Shown here: positions 10,158 to 23,192 of the stretch, piece after piece
Position numbering within the stretch: the first letter of the stretch is position 1
How the letters are laid out: every line of letters starts with the position of its first letter
Origin: Zygophlyctis sp. KS116
Taxonomy: Eukaryota > Chytridiomycota
NCBI GenBank assembly: GCA_054661495.1
Contig: BAAFSQ010000121.1
Location: 1 to 28,644, forward strand
Length of the DNA: 28,644 bases
Direction of reading: 5' to 3'
The notes under the pieces: generated by a model
Told to the model about the DNA's origin: nothing
The model's database searches: none
Seen by the model: the letters and a program-made list of their open reading frames with translations, nothing else
Position numbers and translations under genes: made by a program

Positions 10158-10637
10158 ATGTTTAAAACGTTGAAATTGACAAGGAGATGTCTGAGTTTAC
10201 AGTAAGATTTCTTAAAAAATTAAATTTACAGACCAGTCTCTGATATAAATTCTAAATTTCTAAATGCTTGTAAATTGGGCCGTACAGAATATATTACTGA
10301 ATTATTAAAAGACAAGAATTTAGATCCAGGGTTTAATTCTGACCAGGCATTTAGAGAGGCTGTTGTTAAAGGACAATTAGAAGTTGTTAAAATACTCTTA
10401 AAGGATTCTAGAATAAATCCTGCGGCTCAAGTTGACGAAGGACTACGATTTGCTTGTTTTTTAGGACATTATGATATTGTAGATTTGCTGTTAAAAGACT
10501 CTAGAGTAAATCCTACTGCTTATAATAATGAAGCTATAAGAATGGCTAAACAACGAGGTTATAATAGAATTATTGATAGGCTTCTAAAGGATTCACGGGT
10601 AGATTCAGAGTCATTGGACAATACTAATGGATACTAG
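10158..10637 (+). CDS. Small ankyrin-repeat protein
   Basis: Exons 10158-10201 and 10232-10637, intron 30 nt, 149 aa. The start at 10158 is chosen because it reads through the splice into PVSDINSKFLNACKLGRTEY; the next ATG downstream (10186) is in the wrong frame. About four ankyrin-type units are visible, each with a helix pair and ending LLKD..(R/L)..P (DKNLDP, DSRINP, DSRVNP, DSRVDS). This DSRVNP style of hairpin is common in long amoebal, chytrid and giant-virus ankyrin arrays. A role beyond protein-protein binding cannot be assigned. It shares a divergent promoter with MED4 and lies 70 nt upstream of SUB1. Confidence 0.8.
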
Positions 10638-10684
10638 AAAATATTCTCTTTAAAAAATGAAATAAAATATTGTTTGCAGATTAC

Positions 10685-10711
10685 ATGCAGGGCATAGGTT
10701 GGCAAGTATGA
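10685..10711 (+). other. Upstream ORF overlapping the SUB1 start (ATGA)
   Basis: An 8-codon ORF (MQGIGWQV) ends in TGA at 10709-10711, which overlaps the SUB1 ATG at 10708-10710. This is the arrangement used for termination-reinitiation coupling. It matters only if the mRNA 5' end lies upstream of 10685, which cannot be seen. Confidence 0.35.
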
Positions 10712-11008
10712 CAGAGTTTTCAAAGGATTTGGGAGACAAGAAAAAGGTTACAGTCTCTGTTGTATTTTTTATATTTTCAAGATTAGTTTAAAGGGAAACC
10801 GCTAGTTCATATTAGAGAGTATTATACACAAGATGGGCAAGAGAAGCCAGGAAAAGTAAGTTAAATTTTATAATTTTAAGAAGGGAATTGCTCTCTCTCT
10901 AAATTCATGGAATGAATTACTGCAAGTTATTCCTCAAGTTCAATCGGCAATAGATGGAGTCTCTGGTGGATCAGCTATAAAATCAAAACCTACAGTAGAA
11001 GACGATGA

Positions 11009-11012
<4 letters not shown>
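10708..11012 (+). CDS. SUB1: Transcriptional coactivator SUB1/PC4
   Basis: Exons 10708-10761, 10787-10855 and 10881-11012, with two 25-nt introns; 84 aa. Almost the whole protein is the PC4 single-stranded-DNA-binding domain: MTEFSKDLGDKKKVTVSV, then KGKPLVHIREYYTQDGQEK, then KKGIALSLNSWNELLQVIPQ. The order and spacing match human PC4 and yeast Sub1, and the acidic tail EDDD follows a short SG-rich linker. It binds melted promoter DNA and supports RNA polymerase II initiation and re-initiation. All exons are short, so the gene is easily missed by ORF length. Its stop codon overlaps that of the convergent kinase gene. Confidence 0.92.
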
Positions 11013-13318
<2,306 letters not shown>

Positions 13319-13335
13319 TAATTAAATCGGAATTC

Positions 13336-14028
13336 TTAATCAATATATTTCTTTAGAAACGAAATTATTTTAGAGTCTGTCGTCATATCCATTGGTTTCT
13401 GTTCTAGTTTATTCTGAATATTAGGATCAGCATCTAATTCCAAAAGAGTAAGTGCAGCATCACCCTGCAAGTTTTCACAAGCCAAATGTAATGGAGTATT
13501 TCCTTCCCGATCAGCAGGATTTATCTAATATTATTATAAAAATAAAGATACTTGTGCCTTGTTTGCAATCAACAATTTAATCATTGCAGAATGTCCTCCA
13601 ATGGCTGCTCGATGTAAAGCAGTTTGATTCATCTTATCACGACTGCTAACCAAACATCCATTATCTAGTAACAATTGTAGAATTTCTAGTCTATTTTTAG
13701 AGGCAGCATAATGGCAAATAGACTGTTTAGAAGCGTTTGAATGGTTCACATCAGCACCAGCAGTCACTAGGAATTTTGTAATATTATAGTCTCCAACAGA
13801 CACAGCAATCATAAGAGGAGTCCATTCAGAACCATCAGTAGCATCAATTGGAGAATCTTTAGAGAGTAAATATTCAACAATATGTAAATGTTTTCCACTA
13901 CAAGCCCAATGCAATAGAGTTCTACCATCCTCATCTACAGCCTTTACTAGCCTTTCTTTAGCTTCAACAGCAGACTGAATGGATTGAAAATCACCTTCTA
14001 AAGCACATTGGAATAAACTTTTATTCAT
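13336..14028 (-). CDS. NAS6: Proteasome assembly chaperone Nas6/gankyrin (PSMD10)
   Basis: Exons 14028-13552 and 13524-13336, intron 27 nt, 221 aa, close to gankyrin (226) and Nas6 (228). Six to seven ankyrin repeats run through the whole protein: GRTLLHWACSGKHLHIVEYL, EWTPLMIAVSVGDYNI, ICHYAASKNRLEILQLLL, TALHRAAIGGHSAMIKLL, GNTPLHLACENLQGDAALTL. The HYAASKNR and HRAA.GG motifs and total length are those of gankyrin rather than a generic ankyrin protein. It binds the ATPase Rpt3 and guides assembly of the 19S base. The start lies only 4 nt after the stop of the upstream pseudokinase gene, so it has essentially no private 5' spacer. Confidence 0.9.
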
Positions 14029-14032
14029 TATT

Positions 14033-14961
14033 TTAAGAGATCTGACAGACTGATCTTGATGTTTTCTTAGATTGAGAAGAAAATAAAGCCAAACGATCCA
14101 AATCTAAACTCTTTGATCTATCTACTGTAATAGTATTTCTATCTAGATCTACAGATTTTCCACGCTTTAGGATATCTGTGTCTAAATTTGAATCCCAAGA
14201 CACATTCATATTACTAAAAGTTTTGTATTTTCTATCATAACAAGATATCCAAGGATGCATCAGTAACTGAGTCGCATTCCATCTTTCAGACTCTTTTCTA
14301 GCCCAACACTTTACTAAAAAATCCGAAAGTAATCCTGAAGACTCTCCTGGAATTTCTGGCGATTGTTTAAACAATTTCCCTAAAGATTTTGTAGACTCTG
14401 AAATCATTTCTACAATCATACAACCTAGATTAAACAAATCAGTTTTTCCACTAGAATTTTTAAAACCATAATCTGAAAGACAAATTGAACCTAAATTTTT
14501 AAAAGATCTGCAAGATACCATCTTGTCTAATTATAGTATTTTGAGTTTTTAAATTCCCATGTTGTAGATTTAAAGACTCTAATTTGACTAAACCATGTAA
14601 TATTTGTCTAGAATAATTCGAGACTAAATCTTCTTCCAGTTTCCCATACTCTTGAATGAGATTGAACAAGGATCCTATAAATTAAATTATATAAAATACC
14701 ATTTTCTATATTTTCAAATATTAAAATCCAGAATTTATCAGTTTTTAAAACTTGAAAAACTTTAATCAAATTATGAAAAGAAATTTCATGAATTTCCTGA
14801 ATATTTTCCAATGGAATCTTTTTAATAGAAACGATCTCTCCAGTATTTTTATTAAATCCTCTAAATACTGATCCTGATTCTTCCATTCCAGTGCATTTGC
14901 CCAGCTTCCATGGCCCATATTCCTCTTTTTCAGTTTTTGACATTTTTGACATTTTTGACAT
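14033..14961 (-). CDS. Ste20/Cdc7-like pseudokinase
   Basis: Exons 14961-14700, 14674-14519 and 14490-14033, introns 25 and 28 nt, 291 aa. The fold is a protein kinase: YGPWKLGKC, SGSVFRGFNKNTGE, IVSIKKIP with Lys47, FENIENGSLFNLI, SNYSRQILHGLVKLE, and a C-lobe with DLFNLGCMIVEM and RWNATQLLMHPWI. Key residues are lost: the glycine loop reads TGMEESGS, the catalytic HRD is HGN (residue 128 Asn for Asp), DFG is DYG (146-148), and the activation segment with APE is deleted. It should be catalytically dead and act as a scaffold or allosteric partner. The tail repeats KS(V/L)DLDR twice. The start has a 9-nt triplication giving MSKMSKMSK. The gene is intact, so loss of catalysis looks selected rather than decay. 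Confidence 0.85.
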
Positions 14962-15283
14962 TTGACGGATTGAGTGTCTGAGCGGCCAACTTCATTCATG
15001 TGGCACCTGAAAGGGTTCAAGTAATCTCATTCAGACTGACCTTACATTGACCTAATCTAAGCTAGACAATCTCTCCTACTTGACCTAACCTAGGCTAAAC
15101 AATCTAGGTTTACTTCTAATAAAAGCTAGGGTGCAAATGGCACCAAGCGCGGAGTTCGGAGACTTTGGACACATTTGATTGGTCAATTGAGGCGTGACGT
15201 CAGCATTTTTAATTTCCGAAAAGAGTTTTGAGGAAATCGCCGGTGAATTTTCCTTTTAAAAAAAAACAAAACTTATCACTAAT
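14962..15283. promoter_or_regulatory. Divergent promoter pseudokinase / beta-tubulin with CRE and CCAAT
   Basis: This 322-nt gene-free stretch holds a palindromic CRE/ATF site TGACGTCA (15195-15202), an inverted CCAAT box ATTGG (15178-15182) and a 26-bp imperfect direct repeat (15047-15072 and 15080-15105; TTGACCTAA.CTA.GCTA.A). These lie 80-240 nt upstream of the tubulin ATG. No RNA gene was found in it. Confidence 0.6.
15047..15105. repeat. 26-bp direct repeat in the tubulin promoter
   Basis: Two copies start at 15047 and 15080 and differ at three to four positions. The unit is rich in CCTA/CTAG and contains a CCTAGG-like core that recurs near other gene starts (16762 and, inverted, about 20117). 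Confidence 0.6.
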
Positions 15284-16657
<1,374 letters not shown>

Positions 16658-16784
16658 ATCTATTATTGTTTGGTTTCGTTTTTATGTCTGATTGGGTTTG
16701 CTGGTAATATACGTATTTTGGCAATCTCTAAATTATTTCTTACCATGAGTTTCCACTTGAGCCTAGGCGGTTTGGAGAATTTTA

Positions 16785-17936
16785 ATGGAATTAGGAGCTC
16801 CATCTTGGTGGTTGGTACAAACAGGGAGTATTCACCCATTGATCTTTGAAGTAAAAGCCATTGAGCAAATTCATCATTTACTGAAACCTGCTCTTGGGCA
16901 TGTCTTGAGTTCTCTGATACAATCATCACAGCCAGTGTTATCAAGATCTGCTGGAAATATTCTTGATCGATTGGATGAAGTATGGCTTGTTATGTCTGGA
17001 ATGTTGGAGGCTTACTATTTAAAGACTTGGAATGCCTCTTTTTCAGAGCATTTTTATGGACTGAAACGTAAAACACCCGATGTAACAGACTGGAGACCTT
17101 GGAATCAAATGCCACTCAAAAGAATTGGAAGAGCATGGGTTTTCTTAGTTGCTATTCCATATCTAAAGGTAAAATGTGATCAATATTTAGATTTATGGAA
17201 TCGCCAAGATAGAACAAGACTGTTACTTGGACTAGATTCTAACAACTCATCTATTAAAAGACTAATTCAATTATTTAAGCGTATATTTCTAAAGGTATAT
17301 TCTAATACTAATACTTGTAGATTTATCCACTATCACTGCGATTGATTAATCTTTTGAATTTTCTTCAGATTCTCAAGTATATTAATGGTTATTCTCAGCA
17401 TCCATCACTTGAATACCTTATGAGTGGGCATGCTCTAGTCAGATTAAATGCTGAAGACTTTCAAACTTTTGAGCGGATGAAGAGTATTCAGAGCCGCGAA
17501 TGGAATAATTCTCTAAAAAATGGATCTCTATTCAGATATATAAAAGTTTTGGTACAGAAAGGATCATCGTTTGTATTTGAGACTTTAAAGACGGGACTTC
17601 CAATGATTATTATGGGTTATCAGCTTTTTGAAGGATGGTCAGCTTCAGAAGCAGTTCAAAAGTCTTCACACGGACCAATTCCTCCTCCTCCAAAATCTCT
17701 TCCGGTAAATAATTCAAACTAAGTTTTAGAAAGCCTTGCATGGTATTAATTTACCATCTGATTCAAGTATATGTCCACTTTGCCTATCAACTATTGATAT
17801 CCCCACATTAATACCTAGTGGATATGTATTTTGTTATACGTGTATTCTAGATCACTTGCGCTTAAACTCACACAAATGTCCAGTGACAAAAATATACATT
17901 CAAGAACAACAATTGATAAGACTTTATATAGACTAG
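16785..17936 (+). CDS. PEX12: Peroxin-12 (RING E3 of the peroxisomal importer)
   Basis: Exons 16785-17294, 17321-17704 and 17730-17936, introns 26 and 25 nt, 366 aa (human PEX12 359). The N-terminal Pex2/Pex12 region carries PLIFEVKAIEQI, ASFSEHFYGLKR and LVAIPYLKVK with membrane-spanning helices, then a proline stretch PIPPPPKSLP, then a C-terminal RING-like domain (about 313-348) with CPLC, GYVFCYTC and HKCPVT. As in other Pex12 proteins the RING has too few Cys/His for two zinc ions. With Pex2 and Pex10 it ubiquitinates the Pex5 receptor. Its presence implies functional peroxisomes. The stop codon overlaps that of the convergent gene (CTAG). Confidence 0.95.
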
Positions 17937-18904
17937 GACTCTATTGATTGGATAAATTTTACAATTATTGTCAAATCTCCTTCACTTATATCTCCTAAAC
18001 TAGAAAAAGCCTTTATATATCTTGCAATTGTGCTTAATAATAAATTTATACGAGAGATATTTTTCAAATCAGAATCTTTTAATGATCCAATATGAGCACA
18101 AACTCTTAGCCCAAACTCTGTACAATTTGCTTCTAGTTGGTGAGAAAATATATGATTCCCATTCCATATTAAATGCATTTCTTCCAAAAGTTGTGTAAAA
18201 TTCTGTATTAATTGTAATATTCTAACATCTGATACGACTCTTTTAGCCAAAAGATGATTTAAACATTTTATAGAGTATTGAGAAAAGAAAATACCAGATG
18301 GTAGTAATGAATCTACAAAATGGTGAGGGATATTTATACCCAAAAGTTCAACTAAATCTGTTAAACATTGATATAAAAGAAGAATATGATCAACCATATC
18401 CTCATCAGACTCCATTTGATTCCAAGTATAATCATTACATTTGTCATTAACCTGATGTAAAAGATTGATTGTAAATGCCCATAATTCAGTTTTCAACTTA
18501 TTAACTAGCGGTCCCAAATGTGATTTGTCTATACAAGTCAATGTCCATAGTGAAGAATTTTGATGTAGATCTCTTTGATAAAATAAAAGTTGTGCATCCA
18601 ACCAAGGCCTGATCTCTGATATTCCAGGAATTGAACTTGATCGCAAACGATCTAGTATCTGTTCGGCTCTGTTGTTTAATGTTTCCAGCACATCGTATGA
18701 AGCGATAGGAGACTCCAATTGCAAAGACTCTGAAAAATACATGGACAATCCAGTGGCAAGTCGCTTATTGGAATCATCAGACTCAAAAGTCCCTTTTCTC
18801 TTTAGTGAATTCGGTCTACTTCTCTTTGTTGCCGGTGATGGAGGAATAGAATCAATAGATATATTCTCAAAGGCATGAATCATTGTGATAATTCCATTTT
18901 TCAT
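17933..18904 (-). CDS. Unrecognised 323-aa helical protein
   Basis: Intronless. I do not recognise the family. The N-terminus has a basic, NLS-like stretch (ATKRSRPNSLKRKG, about 25-38) with serine-proline sites (PPSPATK), suggesting a nuclear, possibly phospho-regulated protein. From about residue 70 on it is predicted to be mostly amphipathic helix, rich in Leu and Ile, without membrane segments, repeats or metal-binding motifs. A second in-frame Met at residue 8 (18883) is an alternative start. It lies 17 nt downstream of the septin stop on the same strand, and its TAG stop overlaps the PEX12 stop. Confidence 0.75.
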   Translation of the reverse strand: MKNGIITMIHAFENISIDSIPPSPATKRSRPNSLKRKGTFESDDSNKRLATGLSMYFSESLQLESPIASYDVLETLNNRAEQILDRLRSSSIPGISEIRPWLDAQLLFYQRDLHQNSSLWTLTCIDKSHLGPLVNKLKTELWAFTINLLHQVNDKCNDYTWNQMESDEDMVDHILLLYQCLTDLVELLGINIPHHFVDSLLPSGIFFSQYSIKCLNHLLAKRVVSDVRILQLIQNFTQLLEEMHLIWNGNHIFSHQLEANCTEFGLRVCAHIGSLKDSDLKNISRINLLLSTIARYIKAFSSLGDISEGDLTIIVKFIQSIES

Positions 18905-18921
18905 TAAAAATTTGACAGAAA

Positions 18922-20110
18922 TCAGCCAGTTTTCAAGGATTTTTTAGCTTCATATTCTTCTTCCAATTCTTTTACAATCTTGTGGGCATCTTCTAAATCC
19001 TTATTCAAACGATCACGATCTGCAATCAACTGTAAATTAATTTAAATTCAAATATTTACACGTTGTTCCCATTGCTTGAACCGACTTTCTTCCATTTTGA
19101 CTTGTTCTAAAAATGATTTTCTTAAAGCTTCTTCATCATTTTTCATTTTATCAGCCAACATCTTTTTTGTAATAGAATGAGGATCTTGATCAGAGAAACC
19201 ACGACCAGCAAGAGTTTTAGAACGATAAGTTTCATAAAAAACATCATTAGTTTTAACAACTAAATCATGCATATTTGTACGAATCAATAAATTTCGAAGT
19301 TTAACAAAATCACAATGATCTTCATTTTCAACTTCTGCTACTCCCCAAGAATATTCTCTTCCACGAACTAATTTCCCATTCACATGTACTGTTTCCTGAC
19401 TTGCAATTACAGAAAGTGGTATAGCTTCAGATATATTTCTTTGTAAATCTGCCATATCTTCATCATCAGCATCTGCCAATGGTTCATAAATCTCAATTTG
19501 ATAAGCTGATAAACAATCTCTAATCTACCAATTATATATAGTAATTTACTCGTTCTTTAAATCCCATAATCTCATCTCTAGTTAGAGTATCAGCCTTTGC
19601 AATCACTGGTATAAGATTAACTCTACTTCCCAATTCTTTCATTGCCTTTACATCCAAAGAAGATAAAGAATGACCCGAAGGAGAAATAAAGTACAAACAC
19701 GCATGTATTCTAACATCATCATATTCTGCAACTTTGCGATTAGTTTGTAATTCATTTTCCAAATAATCTGCATACTGCAAATCAATAAAAGAGACTACCG
19801 ACTCCCAACAACTTTGATTATTAACAAAATCTCCAAACCCTGGAGTATCAATGATAGTAAGTCTAGTTTTAAACCCTTTTTCTTCCAATTCGACTCTATT
19901 AACTTCCATTCTTAGAGTTTTTTCCGCCAACGAAGGCATGGAAGGTTCTTTTAGATCAGTATTAAACAGTGTGTTTATAAAAGTAGTTTTTCCTAGACCT
20001 GACGAGCCAACCAAGAGTATAGTAAAGTTTATAGTTTTTCTTGATATAATTTTGTGGTATTGGTTTGGCAGGTTAGTGATGCCAATGACGGAGCCTGAAG
20101 TCATTTTCAA
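18922..20110 (-). CDS. Septin GTPase
   Basis: Exons 20110-19550, 19524-19060 and 19029-18922, introns 25 and 30 nt, 377 aa. G1 is GSSGLGKTT (35-43), G3 DTPGFGD, G4 AKAD; the septin-specific region (VNGKLVRGREYSWGVAEVE, HCDFVKLRNLLIRTNMHDL) follows, and the last exon adds a predicted coiled coil (DRDRLNKDLEDAHKI). Septins form hetero-oligomeric filaments at the cortex and division site. The short final exon and TGA stop are outside the long ORF and need splicing. The start at 20110 is followed by another Met two codons later. I cannot assign the septin subgroup. It shares a divergent promoter with 14-3-3. Confidence 0.95.
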
Positions 20111-20246
20111 TTCCTAGTATCCTAGAGCCTAGAGTTAGCCCAAGAGCATGATTCCTATAGCCAACAGTCGCCCTAAACAATGTGGACGCGGGTTGTTTCC
20201 TTTGACACGAAAAAACACGCGCCGAGGGCTTTTCAAAAACAAAAAA
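20111..20246. promoter_or_regulatory. Divergent septin / 14-3-3 promoter with SCB- and MCB-like sites
   Basis: Within 136 nt lie CACGAAAA (20206-20213), the Swi4 cell-cycle box, and two ACGCG cores (20186-20190, 20217-20221) as in MluI cell-cycle boxes. A CTAG-rich stretch (20113-20136) resembles the repeat upstream of beta-tubulin. G1/S control of the septin is plausible but inferred from yeast knowledge. Confidence 0.45.
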
Positions 20247-21151
20247 ATGAGCGAACGACGTAAGACTTTACTCTATAACTCTAGCTTCCAGAGAAGACCA
20301 GGTTTACATGGCAAAGTTGGCCGAACAGGCAGAGAGATATGATGGTATTTATTCTATTTTTTAATCTTAGAAATGGTGTCTTTTATGAAGGAAGTTGCAA
20401 AAGTAATTTTTAAAAATTAAGAATTAGCTCGGAGTAGAATTAACAGTCGAAGAGCGTAATTTACTCTCTGTAGCCTACAAAAATGTTATAGGTGCTCGTC
20501 GTGCGTCTTGGAGAATTGTTTCTTCAATTGAGCAAAAGGAGGAGTCCAAGGGCACAGAAGACAAAGTGAAGAAAATCCATGAATATCGTGTCAAAATAGA
20601 AACTGAGCTCTCGGAAGTCTGCAATGATATCTTGAATGTATTGGATACACATTTGATTCCAAGTGCTGACTCTGGTGAATCAAAGGTTTTCTATTATAAA
20701 ATGTAATTTTTATATTCTAAATTACAAGGAAAGGAGATTATCATCGTTATTTGGCAGAATTTGCTACTGGAGAAAAACGAAAGGAGTCAGCTGGTCATGC
20801 TCATGAGGCATACAAGGCTGCTACAGAAATTGCTCAAACAGAATTGGCTCCAACACATCCAATTCGTTTAGGATTGGCACTAAATTTCTCAGTCTTTTAT
20901 TATGAGATTTTAAATTCTCCAGATCGTGCGTGTCATTTAGCAAAACAAGCATTTGATGATGCTATTGCTGAATTGGATACTCTCTCTGAAGAATCTTACA
21001 AGGATTCTACCTTGATTATGCAACTTCTCCGGGATAATTTGACTCTTTGGACATCTGATCTTCAAGATGGTAATATATAAGATTATTAAAGTTAGCTGAA
21101 GCAGAAAAGGCTGATGAGGCAAAGGGTGATGATGCCGAAGAAGGTAAATAG
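20247..21151 (+). CDS. 14-3-3 protein
   Basis: Exons 20247-20259, 20285-20344, 20371-20402, 20428-20702, 20729-21069 and 21096-21151; introns 25-26 nt; 258 aa. The first exon is only 13 nt. The protein reads [37 protein letters not shown] (phosphopeptide groove), [30 protein letters not shown] and [15 protein letters not shown], with an acidic tail ending EEGK. It binds phosphoserine/threonine motifs in many partners as a dimer. Introns cluster in the 5' third, as often seen in short-intron genes. It is convergent with the EAF1-like gene, 96 nt away. Confidence 0.97.
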
Positions 21152-21247
21152 TCTGATTTTTCATGGGGACATCACCCACTGCTCCTTATGTGTGTCTTCT
21201 CAAGAAAAATTATTTTTAATAAAAAAATTCGGAAATGATTTACATTT

Positions 21248-23192
21248 TTATTTTTTACGTCGAAGAGAACGTGTAGGAGACAGATCTGGCTTATTTTCTT
21301 CTTTAATCTATGTATTAATAAGTTTTAATTACATTTACTTGGTTTTTTACATTTTGGAGAGCAACAAGTGCTGCTGCAGACTGTGCGTCATTTTGAATCT
21401 TTTGCCTTGCCTGTGTTGATTGCATAAAGACTGGAGGAGGATTACTGACTGTTATGACTGGTGATACAGTTGATCGTTTTTCTGCAGAAGAAAAATCAAT
21501 CTGCATGGGAGAGCCAGGATGATTTGGTGAGTTGACAGGAGAAGATGTAATAAATGAATTGGGTCGAGATAAATGCGAAGGAGATGCTTGCGATGGATAA
21601 TTCTTTAGAACTGGGGATGAAGCTCCGTATATTGATTTAGATGGCTGCCGATATGCTGCATACGGGACACCAGAAGGAATAATTCCACCTCTATGCGACA
21701 TTCCCTAAAGATTAATGAAATATAACCACTCACTCTTGAAATCCCAGAAAAAATTGAGGCATGTTTCTGTTGTTCTTGTACCGCTCTCAACTCTGTTGCC
21801 CGCTGCTCTTTCAATTGAGTCAATTCCATAGGTGTTAGAGGACGTCCCAGAATATCAATGCCAGCATGAATCTGGGTTTGCATATGCGTTTCATGAGAAT
21901 TTAAATTGACTTGAGAACGATTAGTTTTGGTGTCTATTATTATTAATTAAAAATTCTTACTAACTTGCTTGTTTGAGTCCTTCTTTTTTGAAGCCTTGGT
22001 AATCATATCAAATTTACTCATAAACTTTGCTAATTTAAGCCGTTCAGCATCCACATGATGACTATTAAAATTTGAAAAATTCCCTGTTCTTGTCGGCAAC
22101 ACATATGCATCAAAGTCTACAGACGACTTGTATCCTCTAGAGGTTAAATTTGTGTATCTAGAGTAACATTCTCTATCAGACCTTTTTACAGGACTTAGAC
22201 GCGATGAATACAACATATCAGCCAAGAAATCCCAATTATACTGATATATAGAAGCAAGAGATACCAGTACCTCATCTTCTTCTACCGACCATGAAACTTC
22301 CTTTTGAGTAGGATTTTGAGCTTTTGGTTCAGTCATCAAATACTCATCACTTGCTCCAAACAAATTTCTAATAATGACTGGATCCTGAGAATTATCCTCT
22401 GCTTCTGAATTCTCCCAATATTCTTTAATTTCTGTATTAAAAAGCCTAGAAACTGCCATAACACTTGGAATTGGATCTTTATACTCTTTTTCATCCTTAT
22501 GAAAAGTAAAACTAGGCTCTTCCTCCTTTAATATCTCTTGAGAGTAAACCAACTGACTCCAAAGAGACTCCTAATTTATTTAATGAGGAATTGACACACA
22601 TTTTCAACAATATTCCTACTTCCAGTCTTAAAATATTGTAAAATCCATTCCCCAACCACTTTTGCCATATTAATTTTCCATTTCCTTTCTTGCTTGTAGT
22701 CCTGTTGCATCCATTTCTATTCTTTTTTAAAATTCAATTACGAGTACCATTTCTTGAAGTAAATAATCCCAATGACATAACTCCCTAGGAGGATCTTTTG
22801 GCCTCTTGAGTTGCCTGAATGAGAATAAATTTGATTTTTTCAAATCATCAATTTTCTTTAAAAACTTGATCTAATATTAGATGATGGATCAACCTGACGC
22901 ATTTCCTCCCTTGTCGCACACCAGCCCCGTGTATCCACCACCTTTTTAGCCAATGGCATTAATTCAAAAAGAGGTTGTGCCTTGATTTGTAATTCATAGT
23001 AATACCAAGAAAATTCTTTCTTGTTTTTCGTTTGCCTTGCGCGACAAAACTTAAAAGTTCCTTTTCTTCTCTTTTAAAACAAAAGGAGTTTTACCCATTC
23101 TCAGTCCTTGAAACTTTATTCAACTGAGACTCACTCAACAAACAATAATCAAAAGATTCTCTAAGAATAAGCTCTTGCTGCAAGTCTTCCAT
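21248..23192 (-). CDS. EAF1: EAF1/VID21-like NuA4 subunit (HSA + SANT)
   Basis: Exons 23192-23095, 23068-22894, 22870-22748, 22716-22600, 22570-21961, 21933-21734, 21704-21339 and 21307-21248; 582 aa; introns 23-31 nt. An HSA domain (CHWDYLLQEM, YKQERKWKINMAKVV) is preceded by LFSFRQLKRPK and followed, in the large exon, by a Myb/SANT domain (VSWSVEEDEVLVSLASIY, YNWDFLADML, DRECYSRY). There is no helicase, so it fits Eaf1/Vid21, the NuA4 platform, rather than p400. The C-terminal part is Ser/Pro/Gln-rich. The first acceptor (GAG), the second donor (GTTGAT) and the fourth donor (GTGTGT) are weak; the last intron is inferred, and without it the protein ends at 21315. The start codon overlaps the upstream-most LysRS ATG. 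Confidence 0.85.

Noticed and set aside
14029-14032. Pseudokinase and NAS6 as one fused protein
   Set aside because: An in-frame TAA separates them; the only splice that would skip it is about 50 nt, outside the 23-32 nt range, and both parts match complete separate families.
14965-15030. tRNA gene with GGTTCAAGT box-B-like and TGTCTGAGCGG box-A-like sequence
   Set aside because: A 7-bp acceptor-like pairing exists with one mismatch, but D and T stems do not form.
16663-16944. Minus-strand open frame over the tubulin-PEX12 gap
   Set aside because: It overlaps the PEX12 first exon and has no recognisable domain or splice support.
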